From NCBI GenBank assembly GCA_903970185.1, contig CAJCIC010000068.1, positions 1-39,057 on the forward strand: 39,057 nt of DNA, written 5' to 3'. This document shows positions 1 through 8,269 of the stretch, piece by piece. Each line of letters opens with the position of its first letter. The stretch's first letter is position 1. The translations under genes were made by a program, and so were the position numbers. The notes beneath the pieces were generated by a model. It saw only the letters and a list, made by a program, of their open reading frames with translations. It made no database searches and was not told the origin of the DNA. This DNA comes from Gammaproteobacteria bacterium. Lineage in GTDB: Bacteria > Pseudomonadota > Gammaproteobacteria > Burkholderiales > Burkholderiaceae_D.

Positions 1-168
1 CTTGAGCAGTTGAATATTTTCTGCCGCATTGTTAGATATATAAACGTCGACCTCAGAACTCCCGCCGTTATAGAAAGTCGGGCCAAGGAGTGAAGTGAAG
101 CCAAATGCCGGATCAAGAAAAATCACGCACAGAAATGCCCACGCAAATCCCTTGATTGCAGTTACCAT
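1..168 (-). CDS. Partial CDS, probable secreted protein (N-terminus only)
   Basis: An open frame of 56 codons begins at ATG 168 and stays open to the window edge, so only the N-terminus is visible. It reads MVTAIKGFAWAFLCVIFLDP and then AFGFTSLLGPTFYNGGSSEV. The first ~24 residues have a lysine, a hydrophobic core and an AFG-type end, as in a Sec signal peptide. The next ~30 residues are polar and look like the start of an exported domain. A G-rich stretch (ggggtgg) lies about 5 nt before the ATG and could be the ribosome binding site. The family is not recognisable from this much sequence. It sits beside IS and pseudogene debris, so it may be accessory. The frame and start are fairly convincing; the function is unknown. 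Confidence 0.5.
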   Translation of the reverse strand, partial: MVTAIKGFAWAFLCVIFLDPAFGFTSLLGPTFYNGGSSEVDVYISNNAAENIQLLK

Positions 169-274
169 GGTCACCACCCCGAGCCCTTGCTCGCGTAATT
201 GTCGGCTGCCGATTCAAACGGACTGTTTGCCGTAAAGGCCCCACCCGCCAAGAGATATGCAGAAAGAGGGGGGC

Positions 275-316
275 CCAGTACCTGATACTGGTAAGTATGC
301 GCACTCTCATGAGAGT
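275..316. repeat. Two adjacent short palindromes
   Basis: Arms CCAGTA (275-280) and TACTGG (286-291) surround a 5-base centre. Eleven bases further on is a perfect 14-base palindrome, ACTCTCATGAGAGT (303-316). They lie about 110-150 bases upstream of the leftward partial CDS and just beyond the 3' end of the AAA+ remnant. They could be operator half-sites or chance; no promoter elements of good quality were seen with them. Confidence 0.35.
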
Positions 317-322
317 CCAAGT

Positions 323-560
323 TTACAAAATCGTCCTTTCCTGCGCCCAATCGCGAAGCGCTTCGATTTCTTCGGCGCGCACGACCGAGAGGGGTAGGCT
401 ACGCGATCGCGGCGATATCGAAATCCTCGACCAGGAGTTTGCGCTTGCGCAGGTGAATCGAAAGAATCTCCGCGCGAACTGCCTCGGTTGGCAAATCGAC
501 AAAGAAAATTTCGTCAAAGCGACCCTTGCGCAAGAGTTCCGGTGGCAGGCGCGAGATATC
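323..560 (-). pseudogene. Remnant of an AAA+ ATPase (Ycf46/FtsH-like)
   Basis: From 560 down to 402 the frame encodes [20 protein letters not shown] followed by [20 protein letters not shown]. This is the post-Walker-B part of an AAA+ module: sensor-1 region, RKGRFDE with the arginine finger, and the start of the lid. It then hits TAG (399-401). In another frame, 394-323 encodes PLSVVRAEEIEALRDWAQER plus TIL and a stop, which resembles the extreme C-terminus of the same family. The expected ~50 residues between the two pieces are missing, as are the Walker A and B motifs upstream. The gene is therefore truncated at the 5' end, internally deleted and frameshifted. It cannot make a working ATPase. 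The nearby IS66 remnant suggests transposition-associated decay. Confidence 0.7.
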
Positions 561-918
561 GAGATGGCTCCCAGAGGCGCGAAAGTGTTGAAATCCGAAA
601 GATTCGCAAGGACCCGATCGCATCGTGTTATGCAGTCGCCCCGAGCGCTTTTGGTACAGGGGAAATTCATCCTGGAAGAGTAGTAACAGATATCGTGTTG
701 CGCGTGTTGCATACAATTGGCGTCTAATGAATCGATCGGATTCCAAGAGCGAGTAAGGCTTTTGAATCGACGGGCAAGCAAATGCGGAGGATTTCGAACC
801 GCTTGGGGAAGTGCCACCATTTCGGTGGCTCCCGAAAACTGATACGCGATCGTCGAGCCTGCAACCTCCGCGGCAGCTTGGCATCGGTGGACTCCAACCC
901 TTGGATCCTCACGGATGC
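561..918. other. Stretch without a recognisable gene
   Basis: Between the AAA+ remnant and the IS66 remnant no reading frame resembles a known protein; the open frames here are composition shadows. A short perfect hairpin, GCCACC-atttc-GGTGGC, lies near 811-827. The stretch probably holds the junctions of the rearrangements that truncated both flanking genes. Confidence 0.5.
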
Positions 919-1245
919 AGATATGCGCTCTCGCGCTGGCCAGCGCTAACCTTGTACTGCAGTGACGGTCGTGTCGAAATCGACAACAACGCTGTGGAAC
1001 GTGCGCTTCGTGCCGTCGCTCTGGGGCGAAAGAATTATTTGTTTGCTGGCACCGACGCGGGAGGCCATCGAGCCGCAACCATGTACAGCCTCCTCGGCAC
1101 CGCCAAACTCAACGGCGTCGACCCGGAGGCATACCTCACCTGGGTGCTTGAGCGCATTGCCGACTATCCGGTCAACAAGGTGGACGCGCTGTTACCCTGG
1201 CACTTCGCCGAGCAGCAGCCAGCCGATGCTCGACTGGCAGCCTAG
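919..1245 (+). pseudogene. IS66-family transposase (TnpC), C-terminal remnant
   Basis: The frame from about 919 encodes RYALSRWPALTLYCSDGRVE, then IDNNAVERALRAVALGRKNY and LFAGTDAGGHRAATMYSLLG, and ends ...DALLPWHFAEQQPADARLAA at a stop at 1245. This is the conserved end of the IS66 TnpC transposase: the DGRVEIDNN(A)VERALR block with the catalytic Glu region, the GRKNYLFAG block, and the IADYPVNKVDALLPW tail. The N-terminal four fifths, including the zinc-binding and leucine-zipper parts and the first two catalytic acids, are missing. TnpA and TnpB are absent too. It is a dead fragment. No IS66 terminal inverted repeat or target duplication could be recognised around it. Confidence 0.85.
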
Positions 1246-1313
1246 CGGCTGACCCACTCCACGGCTCCCGTAGAATCATACTTCCCGATCACTAACCTGC
1301 TTGGAATATTTAG

Positions 1314-1718
1314 GTGCCACCGATCCTCTTAGAGGGCTACACAATCGACGAGATACTAGAGCTTCCCAACGAGGAACTTGCGGCGATTGTGCTTACTGAT
1401 GAACCGTTAGTGTTCAAGGCAGGCACAGCCAACATACTTGGTAAGTTTGCAGTGAAGGACGACACCCTCATCCTGGAACTCGCGCATATAGATGGCGGTG
1501 GTGAAGGAGCACTTCCGAGCCTATCTGCATTGGCTAGCCGTTACGCAATGCGAGAGGGTCTCTCGTACGTGGAATGGCGCGTCCATGCTGTGCACTGCGC
1601 GAAACCCAATCTCAAACTCCGACGCGTGCTGGAACGAAAGGAATTCGTCGTCAGAAATATGCCGGAATCCGGCGAATGTTACTGGAGGCTAGTGCCCGTG
1701 ACAGCGTCGCCAGAATAA
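1314..1718 (+). CDS. Conserved hypothetical protein, possibly GNAT-like
   Basis: 134 codons from GTG 1314; TAG immediately precedes the GTG, so no earlier start exists in this frame. The protein begins MPPILLEGYTIDEILELPNE. A central hydrophobic block (LILELAHIDGGGEGALPSLS) is followed by ALASRYAMREGLSYVEWRVH and KPNLKLRRVLERKEFVV. The last part, a helix followed by RRVLER..F, resembles the acetyl-CoA-binding end of GNAT acetyltransferases, but no convincing A motif (Q/RxxGxG/A) is visible. I recall similar short proteins in mixed genomic contexts without an assigned role. No Shine-Dalgarno sequence is evident. It stands alone between the IS66 remnant and the 3' end of rep, and looks intact. 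Confidence 0.65.
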   Translation: MPPILLEGYTIDEILELPNEELAAIVLTDEPLVFKAGTANILGKFAVKDDTLILELAHIDGGGEGALPSLSALASRYAMREGLSYVEWRVHAVHCAKPNLKLRRVLERKEFVVRNMPESGECYWRLVPVTASPE

Positions 1719-1944
1719 AGATAGGACGTCAAGACGGTGCTCACCGGACGGTTACACGGATGCCGCTATGACTCTGAGATGTCTTTGATTTGGACGCAAG
1801 AGAATTCGGCGGGGAATTTTTCGCGAAGGGCCGGTTGGAGACCCCCCTAGATTCCTTCTATGAGCTATGCCGACAGTCAAGACCGCCGCGCCGGACTTAT
1901 CTCGGCAAGAGAACGTCGCATTCCAAGTTCTCGGGCAGTCTGGT

Positions 1945-3987
1945 CTAGCCAGGCGCCTCGGGTTTTGGCTTGGGTGCAAGGAGCTCACGTAAGCCCTTCA
2001 GACGCTCGCCAGGCGAGAGGGTCTGTGCAGCCGCAAAGGGCGCAACCTCAAGCGCCAGCTCGGCAATAAATCGCGATGCCAGGCGCTCCTCGTAGGCGCG
2101 TGCCCGCTTTCTTTTCTTGCACCAGCTAATCGACAGCGAGCGCTGCGCGCGCGTCACACCAACATACATCAGCCTTCGCTCTTCCTCGATTCTCGACTCG
2201 AGCACATCCTCAGCTTCCGACTCGCCCGGACGGTGTGGCAGCAAACCTTCTTCGCAACCGACCAGAAAAACGTGTGGAAACTCCAGTCCCTTGGCCGCGT
2301 GCAGGGTCGAGAGCCGTACGGCATCGCTGCTATCTTCGCGCCCGTCAAGCATGTTCAAGATCGCCACCGACTGCGCCATCTCAAGGAGATTTTTCTGGTC
2401 CTCTTCGGCACGCTTGCCGAACCATTCGCAAAAGTCGAGGACGTTTTGCCAGCGTGCCTGGGCGCTGCGCGCATCGTCCTGGTCAAAGAGGAAGGCTTCG
2501 TAGCCGATGGCTTTGACCAAATCGGCCAGAAGCGCGCCTGCCGGCTCGCGCGCGGCACGCCACTCGTAGCGATTGATGAACGCCGTGAACTGGTTGATCG
2601 GCTCGAGGCGTCGCGCATCGAGCTTGGTCGCCAGGGCACTCTCGCATGCGGCGGCAAATAGCGAGACGCCACGATCGTTCGCGTACTGGCCAAGCGTCTC
2701 AAGCGTGGCATTGCCGATACCCCGCCTGGGCGCAGTGATGGCACGAATGAACGCGGGATCGTCATCTGAATTGCAAAGCAGCCTGAGCCACGCAGTCACA
2801 TCACGAATCTCGGCGCGCTCAAAAAAAGACTGCCCGCCAGAAACGATGTAGGGGATCTTCTCGCGGCGCAACGCTTCCTCGAAAACCCGCGCCTGATGAT
2901 TGCCACGATACAGGATCGCATAGTCGGCAAACTTCGCGCGTCGCTCAAAGCGATGCGCTGAAATGCGAATCGCCACCGACAAGGCCTCGTCCTCTTCATC
3001 GTCTGACGACTGGATTGCGACCGCATCCCCGGGGCCCAATGCCGACCAGAGCTTTTTCTCGTAGAGCTTGGGATTGTTGGCAATCAGCGCATTGGCGGCC
3101 GCCAGAATGCGACCACTTGAGCGATAGTTCTGTTCAAGCTTGACGACATGAAGATTGGGGTAGTCAAGCGTCAGTTGCCTCAGGTTATCGAGCGTCGCGC
3201 CGCGCCACGCGTAGATCGCCTGGTCATCATCGCCCACGGCCGTGAACTGGGCGCGGCTACCGACCAGTTGCCTGAGCAGTTGGTATTGGCAGGCGTTGGT
3301 GTCCTGGACTTCGTCAATCAGGATGTAGCGAAGGCGCGACTGCCAGCGAAACAGCACCTCGTCGTGCTCGGCAAAGAGCGTGACAGCGCGTCCGATCAGA
3401 TCGTCGAAATCAAGCGCCTGATACGCCGACAAGGTGGCCTGGTAGTTGCGAAATACACGCGCAGCGAGAAGTTCGTCTTCGGATGCCGCGTCGCGATTTG
3501 CCGCGTCCGCATCAACCATGGCGTTTTTCCAAAGCGATATCTGCGCGCCGACCTTGCGCACGAGCTTTTTGTTGCTGCTCGCGCAGAGCTCTTGCAAGAG
3601 CGTAAACGAATCGGACGCATCGAGGATCGAAAAGCGGGGCTTAAGGCCAAGGTGCTTGGCCTCCTCGCGCAGGATGCGCACGCCAAGCGAGTGAAAGGTC
3701 GAGACAATCAGGCCACGCGCCTGGCTCTTGTCGATCAAAAGCGAAACGCGCTCGGACATCTCGCGCGCGGCCTTGTTGGTAAACGTCAAGGCGGCAATCT
3801 GGCCCGCGCTATAGCCGGCGTTGCCAATCAGGTGGGCGATCTTGGCGGTAATGACGCGCGTCTTGCCACTACCTGCACCTGCAAGCACGAGACAGGGGCC
3901 ATCAAGGGAGAATACAGCGTCGCGTTGCGCGGGATTGAGGTCTTCGAGGGACACGCCAAGGCCTAAAGGAAGGCGCGATTCTAGCAT
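1945..3987 (-). CDS. rep: ATP-dependent DNA helicase Rep (UvrD/Rep superfamily 1)
   Basis: A 3'-5' superfamily 1 DNA helicase that helps forks past obstacles and assists PriA-dependent restart. From ATG 3987 it is 680 residues, the usual Rep length. Visible motifs in order: Q motif LNPAQRDAV (18-25), Walker A AGAGSGKT (36-43), motif Ia TFTNKAAREM, motif II DEVQDTN, motif III VGDDDQAIYAWRGA (the DDDQ form is typical of Rep rather than UvrD), motif IV QNYRSSGRIL, motif V LHAAKGLEFPHVFLVGCEEG and motif VI RRLMYVGVTRAQ. DEVQDTN has Val where DEYQDTN is usual. The frame extends to 4065, but ATG 3987 avoids overlap with priA (gap 37 bases) and starts at the family's normal N-terminus. It is last in the leftward run hemE-priA-rep. 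Confidence 0.95.
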   Translation of the reverse strand: MLESRLPLGLGVSLEDLNPAQRDAVFSLDGPCLVLAGAGSGKTRVITAKIAHLIGNAGYSAGQIAALTFTNKAAREMSERVSLLIDKSQARGLIVSTFHSLGVRILREEAKHLGLKPRFSILDASDSFTLLQELCASSNKKLVRKVGAQISLWKNAMVDADAANRDAASEDELLAARVFRNYQATLSAYQALDFDDLIGRAVTLFAEHDEVLFRWQSRLRYILIDEVQDTNACQYQLLRQLVGSRAQFTAVGDDDQAIYAWRGATLDNLRQLTLDYPNLHVVKLEQNYRSSGRILAAANALIANNPKLYEKKLWSALGPGDAVAIQSSDDEEDEALSVAIRISAHRFERRAKFADYAILYRGNHQARVFEEALRREKIPYIVSGGQSFFERAEIRDVTAWLRLLCNSDDDPAFIRAITAPRRGIGNATLETLGQYANDRGVSLFAAACESALATKLDARRLEPINQFTAFINRYEWRAAREPAGALLADLVKAIGYEAFLFDQDDARSAQARWQNVLDFCEWFGKRAEEDQKNLLEMAQSVAILNMLDGREDSSDAVRLSTLHAAKGLEFPHVFLVGCEEGLLPHRPGESEAEDVLESRIEEERRLMYVGVTRAQRSLSISWCKKRKRARAYEERLASRFIAELALEVAPFAAAQTLSPGERLKGLRELLAPKPKPEAPG

Positions 3988-4024
3988 CGCCGGAGGCAGG
4001 GATTTTTCCCAAGGCCAGGGCGAA

Positions 4025-6112
4025 TCAGATTTCCAGCGGATCGACTTCGATATGCCAGGAGCCACGCCACTTGATCTCGCGCAACTTCAGAAAGAGGGTT
4101 GGCAAGGCCCGCTGCAGCGCTGGCCGCATGGCCGATTCGATGAGCAGTTGTGCCCGCTCGGCACCGGCTTTTCTGAAGAGCGTCATCGGTACCGCGTCAT
4201 AGACGGTAAGCGGAAGCTCGAGCGCAAGCTCGGCTGCGATCTGGCGGGCATGGGAAAGAAATTCGAGCGCATCGGCGAGCTTTCGCGCCTCGGCACGCAC
4301 GATCGCCTGGTAGGTGAAAGGCGGCAGCTGGGCTTGCTTGCGCTCGTCCATCAGCTGGCTCGCGAATCCGGCAAAGTCGTGGCGCCTGAGCGCTGCGAAA
4401 AGCGGATGGTCGGCGAAATCGGTCTGGACCAGCACGACGCCGGGCTTGTCGGCACGACCCGCACGACCGGCAACCTGGGTCAGGTTCGAAAACAGGCGCT
4501 CGGGCGCACGAAAATCGTGCGAGTAAAGCGCACTGTCGGCGTCAAGCACAACGACGAGCGTCAGATTCTTGAAATCGTGACCCTTGGCGAGCATCTGCGT
4601 GCCCACCAGAATGTCGATGTCACCGCCATGGAAGCGCTCAAGCAGTGCCTTGGCGCTACCTCTTTTCAGGCTGGCGTCGCGGTCGAGCCGGCCGATGCGC
4701 GCATCGGGAAACGATGCGGCGAGGCTCTCCTCGACGCGCTGCGTGCCGCGTCCAAGCGGTGCCAGGTCGGCATTGCCGCACTCAGGGCAAGTGCGCGGCG
4801 GCCTTGCCTGCCAGCCACAGTGATGGCAGTGCAAAAGGCCGTCGGCCTTGTGAAACACGGCATGTGCACTGCACCTTGGGCAATCGCTGATCCAGCCGCA
4901 GGCAGCGCAATTCAGAACCGGTGCATAGCCGCGGCGATTGACAAACACCAGCACCTGCTCGCGCCTGCCAAGGGAGGTCGCGATGGCCTCGCGCGCGCGA
5001 GGTGAAAAGCCATGCTCAAGCACCATGCGCCGCGTCGGGATGCATTCGATCACGGGCAGGCTCGCAGTCGCCACGGCGCGCTCGGGTAGGGCAAGCAGCC
5101 GGTAGCGCTCGCGCCTTGCAAGCTGCCAGCTTTCAAGCGAAGGCGTGGCCGAGCCGAGCACGATGGCGATCTTTTCCAGGCTTGCGCGGACCACGGCGAG
5201 ATCGCGCGCCGAGTAGCGCAAGCCCTCTTGCTGCTTGAACGAGGGATCGTGTTCTTCGTCAACGACAATCAAGCCCAGCTTCGGCAGCGATGCGAGCGCA
5301 GCCATGCGCGTGCCGACCAGGATCAGGGCGTGGCCTTCGTGGGCGAAGATCCAGTTTGCCGCGCGCTCCCCGTCAGACATGCCGCTATGCAAGGCGGCGA
5401 CCGATGTCTGGCCAAAGCGCGCGCGCAGAAGGCGCTCAAGCGGCGGCGCAAGATTGATTTCGGGGACCAGCACCAGCACCTGCTGGCCGCGCCCGATGGC
5501 ATCTGCAATCGCTGCCATGTAGACCTCGGTCTTGCCGCTGCCGGTGACACCATGCAAAAGAAAGGGAGCGAAGCTGCCTGCGGCAAGCGCCGTCGTGATC
5601 TCGCCTGCCGCAAGCCTTTGTGCGTCGTTCAAGGCAGGCGCGCGCTCGTGCGTTGTCGGGCTTTCGGCAGCAAGGCGCAAGACACGCTTTCTGAGCAACT
5701 CCATCGAGCGCGATGTCGCCTGGCCGTCTTCGCCAAGCCGGTAACTTTCCGGGCGCCGAAGGAGCACGGGCAACGCCGGCACGGCCACTTCGCCCAGGCT
5801 GCGCTGGTAGTAGCTCGCTGCAAAACGCATCAGATCGAGCCAGCCAGGCGACAAGGGTGCGATGTCGTCAAGCACGGCCCGCGCGTCGCGCAACTCGCGC
5901 GGCGCCGCCTCACTTTTGCCCGCGCACGCAACGATGCCGATCAGCGTTTGCTTGCCAAAGGGCACCAAGATGCGTAACCCGGGGGTTGTCGCGGCGGCCA
6001 CCGAATAGTCGAAAAGCACCTCGAGCGTGGCCGTTCCGGACTGCATTTTCGCGTACGAAGGCACGTCAAGCGCGACCGCCACCACGTGCTCGCAGGCAGG
6101 CTCAGTGTTCAT
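4025..6112 (-). CDS. priA: Primosomal protein N' (replication restart helicase PriA)
   Basis: PriA recognises stalled or broken forks and reloads the replisome through PriB/DnaT/DnaC. From ATG 6112 it is 695 residues. N-terminal 3'-DNA-binding domain with VPFGKQTLIGIV; helicase Walker A HGVTGSGKTEVYM; VPEINLAPPLE; DEEHDPSFKQQEG (DEEH box with the aromatic-rich loop); GSATPSLESW. The zinc-binding module has the cysteine pairs CAAC, CPRC, CHHC and CPEC, all present. It is followed by GTQMLAKGHDFKNLTLV and QVAGRAGR. A TTG four codons upstream (6124) is an alternative start. No strong Shine-Dalgarno sequence is visible. It is separated from hemE by 345 bases holding DnaA-box-like sites and followed closely by rep, giving a restart-function pair. 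Confidence 0.96.
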   Translation of the reverse strand: MNTEPACEHVVAVALDVPSYAKMQSGTATLEVLFDYSVAAATTPGLRILVPFGKQTLIGIVACAGKSEAAPRELRDARAVLDDIAPLSPGWLDLMRFAASYYQRSLGEVAVPALPVLLRRPESYRLGEDGQATSRSMELLRKRVLRLAAESPTTHERAPALNDAQRLAAGEITTALAAGSFAPFLLHGVTGSGKTEVYMAAIADAIGRGQQVLVLVPEINLAPPLERLLRARFGQTSVAALHSGMSDGERAANWIFAHEGHALILVGTRMAALASLPKLGLIVVDEEHDPSFKQQEGLRYSARDLAVVRASLEKIAIVLGSATPSLESWQLARRERYRLLALPERAVATASLPVIECIPTRRMVLEHGFSPRAREAIATSLGRREQVLVFVNRRGYAPVLNCAACGWISDCPRCSAHAVFHKADGLLHCHHCGWQARPPRTCPECGNADLAPLGRGTQRVEESLAASFPDARIGRLDRDASLKRGSAKALLERFHGGDIDILVGTQMLAKGHDFKNLTLVVVLDADSALYSHDFRAPERLFSNLTQVAGRAGRADKPGVVLVQTDFADHPLFAALRRHDFAGFASQLMDERKQAQLPPFTYQAIVRAEARKLADALEFLSHARQIAAELALELPLTVYDAVPMTLFRKAGAERAQLLIESAMRPALQRALPTLFLKLREIKWRGSWHIEVDPLEI

Positions 6113-6164
6113 TCGAGGTCGCAAAAAATGCGGCTAAGTCTCTGTTGAATCGGGATATTTTGCC

Positions 6165-6186
6165 TGTGCACAAATGCTGTGGACAA
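6165..6186 (-). promoter_or_regulatory. Two DnaA-box-like sites upstream of priA
   Basis: Read on the minus strand, TTGTGCACA (6165-6173) and TTGTCCACA (6178-6186) each differ from the DnaA box TTATNCACA at one position, an A-to-G at position 3. They are in the same orientation, 13 bases apart start to start, and 53-74 bases upstream of the priA ATG. The match is seen directly; binding is inference. Confidence 0.45.
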
Positions 6187-6353
6187 GTTTGTGAAGAAGG
6201 GCCACGAACGCGCTGTAAATGCCCGCCGCATAAGGCTTTTTGTCAAATTGCCGAAACATTGTGCAAATTATTTTGCGTTTAATTTCAATGGCTTAGCGAA
6301 AATGACAGGTTTTGGCCAAGGCAGGCTGAAACAACACAGCAACTTCAGCACTT

Positions 6354-6362
6354 TGTGTATAA
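6354..6362 (-). promoter_or_regulatory. Perfect DnaA-box consensus between hemE and priA
   Basis: The minus strand reads TTATACACA, an exact match to TTATNCACA, in the same orientation as the two weaker boxes about 170 bases closer to priA. A 9-mer match can occur by chance, but three like-oriented sites in one intergenic gap is suggestive. Confidence 0.45.
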
Positions 6363-6457
6363 GTCAAGCAGCCCGAGCAGCCAGCAGCCGCGCTAGGTGC
6401 ACTGCGCAAAGCCAGTATTGGCGCGGTTTTCAAGGCAAAACCGGCCGGCTTGCCGCA

Positions 6458-7537
6458 TCACGCCGAGACCTTGTGAAAAGCGCGGCTCTGGCTCTTTACG
6501 GCAGAGACAAGAACGGCGACAGCGTCTGGCGGGGTGAACTGCGAAATGCCGTGCCCGAGGTTAAAGACGTGGCCTGCGCCTTCACCGACCTCGCCAAACC
6601 GCGTCAGCGTATGTTCGACCTCGCGTTCGATATCGCTGTCCTTGGCAAAGAGGACATGTGGATCAAGGTTGCCCTGCAGCGCACAGCGATCTGCAATGCG
6701 TTTTCGGCAAGCGCCAAGGTCGGCCGTCCAGTCAAGGCCAACGGCATCGCAGCCGCTTTGGGCGATTTCTTCGATCCAGCCTGCCCCTCCCTTGGTAAAG
6801 ACAATGCTAGGCACCCTGCGGCCTTCCTTTTCGCGCTGGACTTGCGCTAACACCGCGCGCATCGGATTGAGCGAGAAGCGCTGGTACGCACCATCAGCGA
6901 GGATGCCACCCCAGGTATCGAAGATCATCACCGCCTGCGCACCGGCATCGATCTGCGCATTCAGGTAAGCCGCGGAGGCGGCCACGTTGACCTCAAGGAT
7001 CCGCTCGAGAAGCTCGGGGTTCTTGTAGAGCATCGACTTGATCGTGCCGAAATCCTTCGATGCACCCCCTTCCACCATGTAGCAGGCGAGCGTGAACGGG
7101 CTGCCGCAAAAGCCGATCAGCGGCACGCGGCCGGCAAGGGCCTTGCGAATTTCGGCGACAGCGTCAAACACATAGCGCAGCGATTCAAGCGGAGGCACGC
7201 GAAGTGCGCGCACACTCGCTTCATCGCGAAGCGGCCGCTCAAAGCGCGGGCCCTCGCCCTCGGCAAAGGACAGTCCAAGGCCCATCGCCTCCGGTACGGT
7301 GAGGATGTCTGAAAACAGAATCGCAGCATCAAGACCGTAGCGATCGATCGGCTGCAAGGTCACTTCGGTTGCCAGCGCGGGACTTTTCGCAAGCGCGAGA
7401 AACGAGCCGGCACGCGCTCGCGTGGCACGATATTCGGCAAGATAGCGCCCGGCCTGGCGCATCAGCCAGACCGGCGTGTAGGGGACGGGCTCGCGCAGCA
7501 AGGCGCGAAGAACGATGTCGTTGGAAAGGGGCGGCAC
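6458..7537 (-). CDS. hemE: Uroporphyrinogen decarboxylase
   Basis: HemE decarboxylates the four acetate side chains of uroporphyrinogen III to give coproporphyrinogen III, a cytosolic step of haem synthesis. 359 residues, normal length. Signature 1, [16 protein letters not shown], is near residues 22-37. Signature 2, [16 protein letters not shown], is in the middle. The substrate-binding Asp lies in [16 protein letters not shown]. The C-terminus has [11 protein letters not shown] and [16 protein letters not shown], the conserved His region. The start is GTG 7537, preceded by AGGTGA at about 5 bases. It follows the small membrane-protein gene by 41 bases, so the two may be co-transcribed. The priA/rep genes follow after a longer gap. 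Confidence 0.96.
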   Translation of the reverse strand: MPPLSNDIVLRALLREPVPYTPVWLMRQAGRYLAEYRATRARAGSFLALAKSPALATEVTLQPIDRYGLDAAILFSDILTVPEAMGLGLSFAEGEGPRFERPLRDEASVRALRVPPLESLRYVFDAVAEIRKALAGRVPLIGFCGSPFTLACYMVEGGASKDFGTIKSMLYKNPELLERILEVNVAASAAYLNAQIDAGAQAVMIFDTWGGILADGAYQRFSLNPMRAVLAQVQREKEGRRVPSIVFTKGGAGWIEEIAQSGCDAVGLDWTADLGACRKRIADRCALQGNLDPHVLFAKDSDIEREVEHTLTRFGEVGEGAGHVFNLGHGISQFTPPDAVAVLVSAVKSQSRAFHKVSA

Positions 7538-7578
7538 GGGTCACCTGCAGGCGCCGGCGACCCGGCATTGCGGCCATT

Positions 7579-8133
7579 TTAACCTGCGGCGATGCCCGCT
7601 TCGAATTGCGGCGCTCTTTGCACTGCGCCGTGGTCAAGGGCGGGCTGCGGCAGCGCGTGCGCCTTGGCCACGAACTTCGCCACGCGACCTGCCATGAGGC
7701 CCGCCAGGCCGCCCAGGAGCAGCGCGACAGCCAGGGAGGCGGGCGCCTCGCCGATGATGTCCGGACGCATCGCAAACGCAATCTCAAGCGCGTACTTGAC
7801 GACGAAAATCGACAGGATCATGACCAATGGCACGGCGCTCCCCACCTGCCGTGGCTTGGCCCGCGTGCCGAAGACGGCGCCTTCAGGCACGCTCAGGTAG
7901 CCGATTGCGGCCACGGAGAGAAACCCGGCCGCCCAGCAGGCCAGCACCGCCCTGTCGGCACCGTAACGATTGACCATGCCAAAGATGCCGCCTGCCACCA
8001 TCACGAGCGGAAAGAGCAGTACTGCGGCCACCCTGAAGGGACGCTCCTTGAGCGCGGCGACGCCGCGGGAGATCAGCACGGCGAGAAGCGCCCACACCCA
8101 AAGCGGTGTGTGGCTGAGGATTTGAGAAACCAT
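7579..8133 (-). CDS. Small multi-pass membrane protein (DUF6622-like)
   Basis: 184 residues from ATG 8133, with a good ribosome binding site (GGAGC about 8 bases upstream). The frame is open further upstream (to 8208), but that extension is polar and lacks a binding site. The protein begins MVSQILSHTPLWVWALLAVL and has about five hydrophobic segments: residues 10-25, 33-55, 62-82, 100-120 and 130-155. A short polar tail follows. The opening matches what I remember of DUF6622 family proteins, whose role is unknown. No catalytic motif is visible. It lies between a TonB-like lipoprotein gene and hemE. Confidence 0.75.
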   Translation of the reverse strand: MVSQILSHTPLWVWALLAVLISRGVAALKERPFRVAAVLLFPLVMVAGGIFGMVNRYGADRAVLACWAAGFLSVAAIGYLSVPEGAVFGTRAKPRQVGSAVPLVMILSIFVVKYALEIAFAMRPDIIGEAPASLAVALLLGGLAGLMAGRVAKFVAKAHALPQPALDHGAVQRAPQFEAGIAAG

Positions 8134-8269
8134 TGGGAAGCTCCTTTGAAGATCGCATGAATGAATCCGGCCAGGGCTTGACGATGCCTGATCCTGGCCG
8201 CGCAGCACGTGCGATGCGACGAGCTGTCACCGGGCCGGCGCGAAGCGTCGACGCAAAGGCGCAAACCGG

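Larger units (their letters stand above)
6113..6457. other. hemE-priA intergenic region
   Basis: This 345-base gap contains no plausible gene. It has an AT-rich stretch (about 6235-6300), three DnaA-box-like 9-mers in one orientation, and a hairpin, GGTTTT-caaggc-AAAACC (about 6425-6442), just past the hemE stop. The hairpin has no T-tract on the leftward transcript, so it is at best a weak terminator. The priA promoter presumably lies here, but I could not single out a -35/-10 pair. Confidence 0.6.

Noticed and set aside
1752-1988. Leftward 78-codon frame at the rep 3' end
   Set aside because: Overlaps the end of rep, no family resemblance and no ribosome binding site.
3821-5005. Rightward 394-codon frame antisense to priA/rep
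   Set aside because: Shadow of priA coding sequence; no start signal, no recognisable motifs.
6113-6457. Chromosomal replication origin between hemE and priA
   Set aside because: DnaA-box-like sites exist, but only one is perfect. Genes on both sides are co-oriented, and no dnaA/dnaN is present. Kept as a regulatory observation only.
8169-8199. Inverted repeat GGCCAGG...CCTGGCC before the DUF6622-like gene
   Set aside because: Seven-base arms with a 17-base loop and no T-tract; too weak to call a terminator or operator.
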